A stretch of 64,000 bases of DNA from Lineolata rhizophorae (lineage: Eukaryota; Ascomycota; Dothideomycetes; Lineolatales; Lineolataceae): NCBI GenBank assembly GCA_010093515.1, contig MU001692.1, forward strand, positions 128,326-192,325. Direction: 5' to 3'. Below the pieces are notes generated by a model that was given only the letters and a program-made list of their open reading frames with translations, was not told the origin of the DNA and ran no database searches. Shown here one piece after another: positions 21,130 to 31,113 of this stretch. The position numbers and the translations under genes were made by a program. How positions within the stretch are numbered: the stretch's first letter is position 1; each line of letters opens with the position of its first letter.

Positions 21130-23808
21130 TTAGAATGTCTCTCCAATCGATCCCTTCTCCCTCATATCAAACACCTTGATATCTTCCAAAGCTTCAGCTA
21201 TAGCCGAAACCTCTTCGGCCAACGTCTCTTCTTTCTCCTCTCCGCCCGCACCATCGGCCTTTTCCTCCAGCGTCTTAACCCCCTCCTCGACCGGTGTCCA
21301 CGGTCCCAACAGCGACCCGCCCCTCCCGGGACTCAACGCTCCCTCACCGCCCTCTCCACTTCTATGCCCGCCCTCGTCCTCGTCCTCCTCATCCCTCAAC
21401 ACGCGTCCTCCCAACTTAACATCGCTCACCCTCACCCTATACTCCAGCGCCTTCCTCCCGTCCTTGATCAGCTCCTCCGTCCAGCCCAGACACCGCTTGA
21501 GGCTCTGGTTCATCTTCATCGAGTCGACGAGGAGTTCGCGGTGGCGGGCGAGGTCGAGCGCGAGGCGGCGTTCGTCGCGGGCGCGGCGGCGGGCCTCGGC
21601 GGAGCCGGCCTCGGAGGGGGACGTGGCGGAGGAAGCGGACGGGGAGAGGGAGAGCGAGGAAGACCGCGCCGAGAGGGACGACGAGAGGTCGTCGTCGTCA
21701 TCTGCAGAGTCGTAGTCGTCGTCATCTTCGTCATCCTCGTCGCTCTCGTCGCTCAGCCCGCCCACGCCCAGCCCCCTACCCACGCTCCTCCTGCTCTTCC
21801 TCCTTCCCTTTTTACCGCTCCTCCTTCTCCTCCCGTCGCCACCTCCCTCCCCTCCCTCTCCAACCCCCACCTCCCCGCTCAACACCCCACTAAACCTCCC
21901 CGCCCGACTCATCCGTCTGAACCGCCGCAGCTCCGCCTTCTGCTTCCGCACCTCCCGCTCCAGCTGCCGGTTGACCGCCAACAAGCTCGAATTCGAGATC
22001 TCCAAATCGAGCACCTTCCTCTCGCGCCGCGCCTCGGCCGCTAGGCTCGCCGCGCTGGCCTGCGCCGACGCCGCTTTGGCCGGGCTCTGCGGCGCGCCCG
22101 CCCCGTCTTCCGAAACGCGCTGCGACGACGGCCCCGACGACGACGTCGCCGTCGTCGTGACCGGCAGCGAGCTCGCTGGGCCCGGCTCCGACAGCGGCGA
22201 CGCCAGCGAGCCCGGCGGCGGCGACGACGCGCCCGCCGCCGCCGACGGAGGCGTCTGGATCGTGGGCAGCGGCCGCGCCGCAGATCTCCTGCTGCCCGGT
22301 CTGGCGGCGGCGCCGACCGAGTCGACCGAGTCGATGCTCGCGCTCTTGGCGTGCCTTGCGCCAGCGGAGGACGCGGGGCCCGATGCCGATGCGCGCGTCG
22401 ATGCCGTCGTCGAGCTGGTGGCGCTGGTGCGGCGGCGCTGCTTCTGGTGCTGGTGCTGGTGGTGCTGGTGGTGCTGAGCGGCGGGGTCGAGCTGGGTGTG
22501 CGAGGCATGGCCCGGGGAGGAGGCGGAGGGCGAGGAGGGCGAGGGCGGCGGCGGGGGGAAGATGGCCGAGACGCCGGACTGCCGGTTGTCGCGGTGGTAG
22601 TGCTGGTTGTGGCTGCCGGGGCGGATCACCTGCGAGGCGCCCTTTCGGTAGCTCAGGTGGATCGAGTCCTTGTGCGGGGAAGGCGGACGCAGCGGCTGTT
22701 GCTGTCCTCCGCCGCCTCCGCTGCCGGCGCCCGGCGGCGGCGACGGTAGCGGCGACGTCGAGGGCAAATCGCCGGCGGCGGAGGCGTGGAAGAAGAACTT
22801 AGCCGCGGGGTTCTGGGAGACCTTGGACGCGCGGTCCTGCCAGGCGGCGGCGGGGCTCGACGCGGATAGCGACGGCGAGACGGGTGTGGAGGACGGGTGA
22901 GCCTGTCTCCGTTCCTCCTGCGTACCGTTCGCGTAGAAGAAGGTCGGTGCGGCCTTCTTCTGCGGGACGGCGGCGCCGGCCTCGGGCGAGCCGCGACGGT
23001 GGTGCGCGTCGGCGGCGCGGAAGAACATGGGGTGCTCTAGGGCGGCGGCGGACTCGGCGGCGCCGGGAGCGGAAGCGGCGTGTGGCGGGTCGGGCCGGAT
23101 CGGGGAGCGCATCCCGCTGGCTAGAGGCGATGGCTGCGGCGGCGGAGGAGACGTCTGCAGTCCCGCTCCGTCTCTGCCTGCTCCTCCGAGAGCACTGCTC
23201 GCACCGCCTACAACCACGCTCCTCGGCCTACTGGCGCTACCTCCCGTGGCTCCGCCAGAGTACGCCTGTGGATGCGGACTCGGCGACGCGCCGCCCACAC
23301 CCCAGTCTTCTCTCCCAGACGCGCCGCCTCCCGCCCCTCCGCCGCCGCCGGCCGAAAAGTCCACCTGGCTCACCGGCCGGCTCCCCGTCGTGGGAGTCCC
23401 CGTCGGCGTCGAGTGCTGGCTGTCCACGCGGCTCTTGCGCGAGCCCGATCGCGGCGTGACATTGCTGCTGAGGAAGGCGCGCACGGGCGTCGCGAGATCG
23501 TCCTTGCCTGGCTGGGGCGCGGCGATGGGAGTCGCGCGCGGTGTGCTGCTCGGAATGACGTCGTCGCTGGGATTGTTGCGAGAGGAGGCGGTGGGTCGGC
23601 GGGCGGATGGAGTGCTGGTGGAAGAGGAGGACGGCGGTGCTGCCGGTGCCTGCGGCGGCGGAGTCGAGGTGTTGGAATGCGTAGGTGTGCCCGCGAGTCG
23701 GGGTGTTAGGGGCGATTTGGCGGTGCGGGTCGAGGCGAGGGTCGGCATGAAGGGGCGGGACTGGCCGCCGGCAGAGGAGGAGTTGCCGTACCGGTCGGCC
23801 GGGGGCAT
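21130..23808 (-). CDS. Large Ser/Pro-rich protein with conserved coiled coil
   Basis: A single uninterrupted frame of 892 residues. Residues 1 to about 560 are low-complexity (Ser, Pro, Thr, Ala, Gly) with many SP/TP sites, so they are probably disordered and phosphorylated. A strong helix follows at about 585-640 (LDLEISNSSLLAVNRQLERE, KQKAELRRFRRMSR), then a basic stretch, then an acidic Asp/Glu run near 690-705. A second helical block lies at about 745-800 (LALDLARHRELLVDSMKMNQ, CLGWTEELIKDGRKALEY). The two helical blocks look like conserved parts of a fungal-specific protein that I cannot name. The layout suggests a scaffold or cytoskeletal adaptor, but that is inference. The high GC of this region generates long antisense ORFs that were discarded. 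Confidence 0.75.
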   Translation of the reverse strand: MPPADRYGNSSSAGGQSRPFMPTLASTRTAKSPLTPRLAGTPTHSNTSTPPPQAPAAPPSSSSTSTPSARRPTASSRNNPSDDVIPSSTPRATPIAAPQPGKDDLATPVRAFLSSNVTPRSGSRKSRVDSQHSTPTGTPTTGSRPVSQVDFSAGGGGGAGGGASGREDWGVGGASPSPHPQAYSGGATGGSASRPRSVVVGGASSALGGAGRDGAGLQTSPPPPQPSPLASGMRSPIRPDPPHAASAPGAAESAAALEHPMFFRAADAHHRRGSPEAGAAVPQKKAAPTFFYANGTQEERRQAHPSSTPVSPSLSASSPAAAWQDRASKVSQNPAAKFFFHASAAGDLPSTSPLPSPPPGAGSGGGGGQQQPLRPPSPHKDSIHLSYRKGASQVIRPGSHNQHYHRDNRQSGVSAIFPPPPPSPSSPSASSPGHASHTQLDPAAQHHQHHQHQHQKQRRRTSATSSTTASTRASASGPASSAGARHAKSASIDSVDSVGAAARPGSRRSAARPLPTIQTPPSAAAGASSPPPGSLASPLSEPGPASSLPVTTTATSSSGPSSQRVSEDGAGAPQSPAKAASAQASAASLAAEARRERKVLDLEISNSSLLAVNRQLEREVRKQKAELRRFRRMSRAGRFSGVLSGEVGVGEGGEGGGDGRRRRSGKKGRRKSRRSVGRGLGVGGLSDESDEDDEDDDDYDSADDDDDLSSSLSARSSSLSLSPSASSATSPSEAGSAEARRRARDERRLALDLARHRELLVDSMKMNQSLKRCLGWTEELIKDGRKALEYRVRVSDVKLGGRVLRDEEDEDEGGHRSGEGGEGALSPGRGGSLLGPWTPVEEGVKTLEEKADGAGGEEKEETLAEEVSAIAEALEDIKVFDMREKGSIGETF

Positions 23809-24639
23809 CGTGGGGGCGTAGTAGCGTGCTCGGAAGAGTAAGAGGGGCGCGTAGGTTAGGATGGCGCGGTGGAGTGACGAAGGGGGTGGTTGGCGGTCAT
23901 GCTGAGGGTGTCAGGGTCGCCTCGTTCAAGATAACGCAGGCTCCTGGGCAGGCGTGTGCGCGTGCACGTGCGCAGAGGCGTGGTGTTGGTGATGCTAGGC
24001 GCGCAGGGCGGCGAATTGGGGCTGGCGGACGGTGCGGGCGGCGTGGAGGGCCGGAGGGGCGTGGTGTTGTTGATGGCGCCCGGGGCCCGCGATGCCGCTC
24101 GAAAACACCCGCGCGTTGCCCGATCCGGCGGGTGCGCCCGGACCTGCCCGGGCTTGGCGGCTTCACGTGCGCGGGCCGTCGGCCCTGCGGCGAATGAGCG
24201 CGTGTTTGCTCCGTCTGGCCTCAGGAACGCGGCGCGAGCCATTCGAGGGCGACGCGCAGCTGTTCGCTAATGCGATGCAGCCGTGGAGATTCGTGCCGAT
24301 AGGCGTCTCTTGTTCCCATGCGATCTTGATTCGCGTTGCGCGACCTTGCGGCTGCAGGCCAGCCACGGGCAGGGGTGGCGTGACTTGGAGTCGCGCCCGT
24401 GACTTGCCGGGCCGCGCGACGCGTGAACGCGTCTGGACTGTACATACTACGTACTGCGCTGCCTCCATCCCTGCTCCCCGCACCCGCCGGGCTCATCTCA
24501 TCCCAAACCGCCACAAGCTGCCAAAAATATCACCATCAAAGCTCTGTTTCTCGATCGATGTTGACGTAGACATCATTTTTGCGCTGCCCACATGCCCCAC
24601 ATCGCCGCAGTACAATCATGAGCCACCTCCCCTGTCGCC
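23809..24639. other. Divergent intergenic region
   Basis: About 830 bp of GC-rich sequence lies between the coiled-coil gene and the polymerase kappa gene. It must contain both promoters. ORFs on both strands are arginine/alanine-rich composition artefacts. Confidence 0.5.
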
Positions 24640-26753
24640 ATGGCGGACGACGACAGCAGCTTCACCAATGCCCCGCCCCCATCAAGCGCGCCTGCCACGC
24701 AGGCCGAGGTCGAGGAAGAAGCCATTCTCGCCTCGGTGCCCAAGACCGCCGTTCAGGAGGAGATTTTGGCCGACAAGTCGCACCCTGAGCACGAGACGCT
24801 GAAGTACCACCTGCTCGGCCCGTCGCTGACCAAGGCCGGGCAAGACAAGGTAGACCAGCAAAAGGTAGTGCCGTCGAGAATCACCACGCAGAAGGGCACA
24901 CGCTAAATCAGCGCTTCTACCACCAGGTCTCCGAAATCATCTACGAAGCCTCCAAGGGCTCCAAGTTCTTCCTCAACGAAGAGGCCAAGGACGCCGCCCT
25001 GACGGCCAAAATCGACCGCCTGCTCGCCAAGTGCGCCGAGCTCCAGCACCCGTCCAACGCCGCCGCCCTCGCCGCCTCGACCCGGCGCGCCGACGACCTG
25101 ATCGCGCGGCTCGAGCTCTCGCGCACGCTGACCCAGTCCATCGTGCACATCGACTGCGACGCCTTCTACGCGGCCGTCGAGCTGCTGTCGCGGCCGTCGC
25201 TGCGCGACCGGCCCTTCGCCGTCGGCGGCGGCGTGCTGACGACGTGCTCGTACGCCGCGCGCCGCTTCGGCGTGCGGTCCGGCATGGCCTCGTTCGTGGC
25301 CCGGAAGCTGTGCCCCGAGCTGGCGCTGCTGCCGCTCAACTTCGCGCGCTACGGCGCCAAGGCGCGCCAGGTGCGCGGCGTGCTCGCGCGCTTCGACCCA
25401 CGCTTCGAGGCCGCCAGCATCGACGAGGCCTACCTGGACGTCACGGCTTACTGCGACGAGCGCGGCCTGACGCCCGCCGAGGCAGTCGCCCGGCTGCGGG
25501 CCGCCATCCGCGAGGAGACTCACGTCACCGTCTCGGCCGGCATCGCGCCCAACGCTAAGATCGCCAAGATCGCGAGCAACCGGAACAAGCCGGACGGCCA
25601 GTTCGAGGTCCCGCGCACGAGGCAGGCGTGCTTGGAGTTCATGCGCGACTTGCCGGTGCGCAATGTCAACGGCGTGGGCAGGGTGCTCGAGCGAGAGCTC
25701 GCTGCGCTGGGCATCAAGACGTGCGGCGATATCTATCCCGCGAGAGGATACCTCGCGAAGTTGCTGGGCGACAAGGCGTTCGAGTTTCTGATCCACACTT
25801 ACCTCGGACTGGGCCGCACGACCATCCGCCCCGCGGAGGAGTACGAGAGGAAGAGCGTCGGCACGGAAAGGACGTTTGCTGATCTTAGTGGAGAGAGGCG
25901 ATTGAGAGAGAAGTTGAGGGATATCGCGAGGGAATTGGAAGAGGATCTCAAGAGCCACGAGGTCAAGGGACGGACGCTGGTCTTGAAGGTGAAGCTGCAT
26001 ACTTACGAGGTGATTACGCGCCAGACGGTTCCGGCGAGAGGAGCCGTCTGGAGGTCAGAGGACACATTCCGTGAAGCCGAACCGCTATTAGCGAAGCTGG
26101 AGAAGGAGATTCCGGGTTTGAAACTTAGGCTGATGGGACTGCGGGTCACGGGCCTCGTGAGCACGCGTAAGGTCACGACGGATGAATTCTTCGGCGTCGG
26201 CAAGCGCGCGACAGGCACGGAACCCGCCGGGAAGACGAAACTCGCCCAGGAAGACGAGGTGTGGGAGTCGTGGCCGGAGGAGGAGTTCGAGCAGGAGGCC
26301 CGCCGCGAGAGGCGAGAGGAGATGGCGCAGCTCGAGAAGTGGAGCCAGGAGGCTGAGGCCGCGGAACAGCAGCAACTAGCTAAGGCCGAAACCGCCTCCG
26401 GCATGAGCCCGCACATGGCTGAAATGGGCGTGGACGTCCGAGAGGATGGTGATGCGGGCCCGGAGCGTTGGGAATGCCCCGTCTGCGCGAGGCTCTTACC
26501 CGCCGTAGATCGCTCCTTCAATGACCATGTAGACCTGTGTCTCTCGAGACATACGATCCGCCAGGTTGCGAGAAATGAGTCCGACAAGTGCGATGGTGGG
26601 GTTGATTCGACGGGTGAGGATGAGGCTGCGAGGGAGCCGTCGCCACCGTCGTTGATGACGAAGATGATGGGCGCGAAGCCGCCAGCGCCGGTGAAAAAGA
26701 AGAGAGGGAGGCCGAGTACAAAAGATACGGGCTTTAAGAAGAGGAAGGGGTAG
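24640..26753 (+). CDS. DNA polymerase kappa (Y-family translesion polymerase)
   Basis: Two exons (24640-24864, 24927-26753) encode 683 residues. The protein has the Y-family catalytic core: N-terminal kappa-specific extension (VSEIIYEASKGSKFF), motif HIDCDAFYAAVE near residue 148, SIDEAYLDVT near 238, SAGIAPNAKIAKIASNRNKP, a helix-hairpin-helix region (VNGVGRVLERELAALGI) and a little finger with KGRTLVLKVKL. The acidic catalytic residues are all present. The C-terminus has one Rad18-type ubiquitin-binding zinc finger (CPVCARLLP ... FNDHVDLC) at about 589-615 and a basic tail ending KKRKG, a likely nuclear signal. It bypasses bulky lesions at stalled forks. Two acceptors 15 nt apart are in phase (exon 2 from 24912 or 24927); the second aligns without an insertion to human POLK. 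It has one zinc finger, whereas human POLK has two. Confidence 0.93.
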
Positions 26754-28729
26754 GTGGTTGATGGTGCGTGTTACGAATGATTTGGCATGACTGATGCGTG
26801 AACGGCCTTGACATCATGAATGCGGAAAAGGTAAAAGAACGTTGCATGGAAAGGGAGTTGGGTTTAAGGTTTCTGTTCCACGCATTATCGGGAGGCGACG
26901 TCTTTAGGAATATGAAGGTTGGTTCAAGCATCAATCCTGTGTTCTCTCAACATTCCGCGAAACATGTGCACAGAGGGTATATGTTTAGCGCCAGTAACCG
27001 TTTGGACGTTCGCTGGCTTCGCTTTTCCGTTCTTCCTTTCTTTTTTTTTTTTTAACTGTTTGTGAATGCCTTGTACTTCTATGTAGGTTGCTCTTTCAAT
27101 AGGCATCTGAAGATAGCAAACTGACTATTACCGGGCAACCCTACTACTGTTCCAGGGCCCTGCAACTTTAATTGGCCGCTCTATCGTTCCTCTCTAGTTT
27201 AACAAAGAATTCGGATGGTTTACGCTAGAACTATAGTCCTCCAACGCTCCGAGGAGCCAATGACGGTGCTTTGCACGGGTTTGGTGGCAATGGTGACAGC
27301 AAGAAGCTACGGGGCTCATTTGTTGCGTACTGCGGCCTTCTTACATTCTATCCGCGCTTCCATGATTCTCCCGCCGCTGGCTCTTGCGATTTGATGGGAC
27401 TTCTAGATCGGTTTCATCATTTGTGATTTGCTGATGACCGTGATCGGATTTAATCGTTGGCGGGCCTGGCGGAAGATGTCCAGACGAGCCGGTGAGCTTG
27501 GGAAGGAGAGACATTCGGACAAGACGTGACGCCGGCTCATGCCACGTCGGTGAATGGAGCATCCTACAAGCTTGCGGCCGAGGCTATAAAGGCGGGGCAG
27601 CTGTTTGATGTGCTCAGGTATGCCGGAGCGTACCACGGAGAGCGTAAATGGATGCCTCGTCATTTGGTTGGTGGAGAAATGCCGTGCGAGGCTGGCTACG
27701 GGGAGAGCGCACTGCCGTCCTGAGCAGCGGATCAGCGCATTGTGAAGCCCTGCAACCCATTCCCGCCCGAAGACGGACGACAGACGCATGCCTGCCAAAT
27801 GCGAGGTTGGAAAGCGTGGTAGGTTGGAAACCAGCCGTGAAGCCTGCGACCTATTGCCCACGGATGTCGGGAAGTGTGGCGCTGGTTCCACGTCCCTCGC
27901 ACATAGCGGGCCTGCGAAACTAGCCGGATTCGATCTGTCCGGCGTACTCGACTTCGTTCAAGTTTCCCGGGCTTTCACAAGGAAAAGTTGCGTCCCGGGT
28001 CACAACCCACGGAGGGCCCTTAAGGATGTCAGAGAGCAGTTCTGCCGCACCCTCGTCGTCGGTAGCGCCTCCCTGGGCGCCCTCGAGCCCGAAACGGAGG
28101 AGAAGCTCCGGCGACCCAGTTCCAATGCCGAGATAGGGAAAGGGGGCGAGCGCTTTCTAAGGGCGCAGCACCGCGCCGTGCTCTTGGAGGAGATGCTTCA
28201 GAGGAAGCCGAGCCTAAAGCTTGCTTTGGCGACGCGGTTGGCGCTGGTGCATTGTACTGGAGCAGTAGAACGCTTCTTCCTGGCGAGGAGAAGGCCTTAT
28301 TCTGGGATCGAGCATCGGGCGATGGGTATTGAACCAGCAGCGATGAGGCCAGGCGGTGTTGTCCTTGTTTTAAAGGTCTCGATCGGCCATATCTTGTGCG
28401 TGCTAGTGGCAAGGGCGCATATAATTTGGTGGGGGACGCTTTCATCGCCTTGTTACCGGCAGATGTCCAGTCCTCCCCACGGATGTACACGCGCAACGGC
28501 TCGATAGGAGCGCGTATCGCGTTGGAATATTCGGAAGCTGCTCGCTAGGCGGGAGAGCAGCAGAGCAACTCTGATGTGGTACAAGAACGGTGCGACTTCA
28601 CGTTACACTTCGCAAACGCTCAAGAGATTTTACATTTCCTACGAACCGAAATCAACTCAGCGGCATGCTCGTATCATCATTCAGATCCGTTCCAAGAACA
28701 TCATCAATCGCCACGACGCCACCCACGCC
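26754..28729. other. Intergenic region with decayed fragment
   Basis: About 2 kb. A T-rich run near 27040-27053 follows the polymerase gene. The segment 27200-28550 gives protein-like translation in places, listed separately as a possible pseudogene. No intact gene is supported. Confidence 0.45.
28066..28548 (+). pseudogene. Possible HET-domain protein C-terminal relic
   Basis: One frame is open from 28066 to a TAG at 28546-28548 apart from a TGA at 28330-28332. Beyond that stop it reads DRPYLVRASGKGAYNLVGDA. This resembles the tail of fungal HET (heterokaryon incompatibility) proteins, where a PFVLRP-like strand is followed by Y-x-LVGEAYVHG. No HET core motif is visible upstream. An overlapping ATG frame at 28026 (MSESSSAAPSSSV...) is Ser-rich and stops after 36 codons. 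The assignment rests on a short motif only. Confidence 0.3.
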
Positions 28730-30989
28730 TCACCCGCTCTTCTCCATAATCGCCGCCATCCACCCCGGCACCTCCGGCCTCGCCTCCCACTTCTCCTTCC
28801 ACACCGCCCTCCAACCCGGCACCCCCGCCGCCGGCACCGCAAACACCCCCGTGACGAACCAGCCCACCGACCCCTCCGCCACGCTCCCCGTCAGCAGCGG
28901 GATCACGCTGCGCGGCTCGAGCAGGTTCGAGTTGGCGTCGGCCTGCAGGGCGGCGCCGTCGCGGGTGGCGGCCGCCTTCCAGGCGGCGCGCGGCGCCGCC
29001 ACGTCGACGACGCCGACGGCGCCCGACGCGCCGAGCACGAGCGCCGAGCCGGGCCCCTCGACGCAGCCCTCGACGGCGCCGCCCGCCGCCGCCGCCTCGT
29101 ACCCGATGCTCTGCAGCGCCTTGCCGTCGCCGGCCTGGACGCCGCGGACGGCGAAGCCGCCCTCGGCCACGCGCACGGCGCGGCCCGCCCTCACGCGGTG
29201 CACACGGAGGTGCCAGGCGTCGGCGGGGGAGCCCGGCGTGGGGGGGATGAGCCACGTGTCGACGATGACGTCCTTCCAGGGGCGCATGGAGGAGACGAGG
29301 ACGGGGCCGGCGGCGGCGGCGGCGCCGTCGGGGGAGGGCGGGGTCTCGATGCGGGCGTGCTCGACGCGGCGGCGCAGCTTCCAGAGCTCGCCGAGGAGGC
29401 CGCCGCCGCCGCCGTCGGCGGGCGGGGCGTCGGCCTCGACCTCGGCGAGCGCCATGGTGCTCTCGGGCGCCCACTCGGGCAGCGTGTGCGAGCCCGTCTG
29501 GACGCTGTACGGGAAAGCGGAGCTGTAGGCGAACTTGCCGTACTTGGCCTGGGTGGCGCGCAGCGGGTAGTGGCAGGCCTGGCCCGAGTTGAGGATGTAC
29601 GTGTGGCCGGCGGCGCGGACGGCGACGTGGAGGGGCATCGTGAGCGCCTTGACAGGGGGTACGGCCGCCACCGGGTACGGCTCCTCGGGCGCGGTCCAGA
29701 ACGGGTGGTCGGCGGGCAGGGCCAGCGGCGCGAACGCCAGCATGCACCAGTATGGGGAGCCCGGAGAGTTGTAGTTCTCCGTCATGTACATGTTGGGGTA
29801 GGCGAAGCCGATGGAGAGCATCCCGTTGGGCTGGAACACGAACGGGTGCTGGGTCCACCAGCGCAGGTGCCGCAGCCAGATGCCCTTGACGACGCCCCAG
29901 CTGTCGAGCGGCGCGGGCAGGTCGACCTCGGCGAAGGCGACGCCGGCCCAGAAGCCGGCCATGGCCCAGCGGTACGTCAACGAGCGCCCGAAGGTGACGG
30001 CGGAGCCCTCGGGCGAGAAGTAGTGCACGCAGTCGAGAGCGTAGGCGCGGGCGCGGGCCTTGTACTCCTCGGAGCGCTTCGGATCCGTCTTCTCGGCCAG
30101 CTTGGAGTACAGGAGCTGCAGGTACTGGATGGCGAAGGAGCCCGAATAGTAGTCCATCTGGGTGTGGGTTGGCGGGCCGTCATTCGACCAGCCATTGCCA
30201 CGGTAGAAGGTGTCGAGGTGGTCCAGGTCGGCATCGAGACGCTCCTGGGAATAGGGGGCGCCGTTGCGGGCGAGGCCGAGGTTGGCGAAAACGCGGAACC
30301 AGAGCCTACGAAGAAAGATAACGATGGCCGTTGGTAAGTCGAGTCAACTGAAGTTTCGGATCGAAGGACTCAGGATGGAGTGGTCATTGCCAACTGGACG
30401 ATCGCGTGGCCACCAGCAACTCGGAGCGAACAGAAGGACCGGAGAATGAAAAGTAAAAATAAATAAAAAAAATAAAATAAAAAATAAAAAAAACTCACCA
30501 ATTCGTATTCGGCATATCCCTCACATTCATCCCCCCCAACCACGCCGCCAAATTCGCCCTCTCCCTCTCCCCCAACGGCTCCCAAAACGCGTCGCCCGCG
30601 ACCGCCAACGCGAACCCAATCGGGCACGCCTCCACCATGCGCTGATCGCGATCCTCCATGGCGCCCCAGAACTCGGGGCCATCGGGGTCGGTGCCGGCGA
30701 CGAGGCCGCGGGCCCAGCGGGCGGCGCCGGCGTAGGCGCCGCCGCCGGCCAGCAGCGCGGCCAGCCCCCACAGCGGCCGCGCGAAGCCCTCGACCTGGGC
30801 CGCCGTCTCGTCGAAGCGCGCGCCCGTCCCGCCCGCCCGGACCAGCGCCCCGCCCGCCGACGTCCCCGCCGCCAGCGGCTCCAGCAGCGACGTCACGGCC
30901 GCGGCCACGTCGGCGCGCGTGCGCAGCGGGTTCGTGCAGAAGGGGTGCGCGGGCGCGGCGAGGTTGGCGGCTGCGGCGGCGTAGGGCAT
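28730..30989 (-). CDS. DUF2264 domain protein (linalool dehydratase-related fold)
   Basis: Two exons (30989-30499 and 30305-28730, intron 192 bp) encode 688 residues. The splice joins MPNTNW to [19 protein letters not shown]. This lies in the most conserved part of DUF2264, followed by [32 protein letters not shown] and [20 protein letters not shown]. These match the N-terminal alpha/alpha barrel of the family. The C-terminal third is a beta-rich, Ala/Gly-rich domain. Family members are found in bacteria and fungi and are related in fold to linalool dehydratase-isomerase and glycoside-acting barrels. No catalytic reaction is established for the fungal proteins. No signal peptide is seen. The GC content is extreme, so a 587-codon antisense ORF exists; it was rejected as a shadow. 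Confidence 0.87.
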
Positions 30990-31079
30990 CGTGGCGGGTT
31001 GGGCGGGGGGAAGATGGGGGGTGGGGGGGGAGGTTGTGTGTTGTGGGGGTGGATGCGGTGGGCGGGATTGATTGTGTGT

Positions 31080-31111
<32 letters not shown>
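31080..31111. repeat. 32-nt G homopolymer
   Basis: An uninterrupted run of 32 G lies 91 bp upstream of the DUF2264 start codon. On that gene's sense strand it is a C run in the promoter or 5' leader. The run follows a G-rich stretch. Such runs are prone to slippage and to sequencing error, so its exact length is uncertain. Confidence 0.9.

Positions 31112-31113
<2 letters not shown>

Noticed and set aside
24903-26000. 365-codon minus-strand ORF antisense to polymerase kappa
   Set aside because: It is a shadow of a GC-rich gene: the plus strand carries all Y-family motifs.
28574-30337. 587-codon plus-strand ORF antisense to the DUF2264 gene
   Set aside because: It is Arg/Gly/Val/His-rich composition sequence with no fold-like pattern. 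The opposite strand encodes a conserved DUF2264 protein with correct splice sites.
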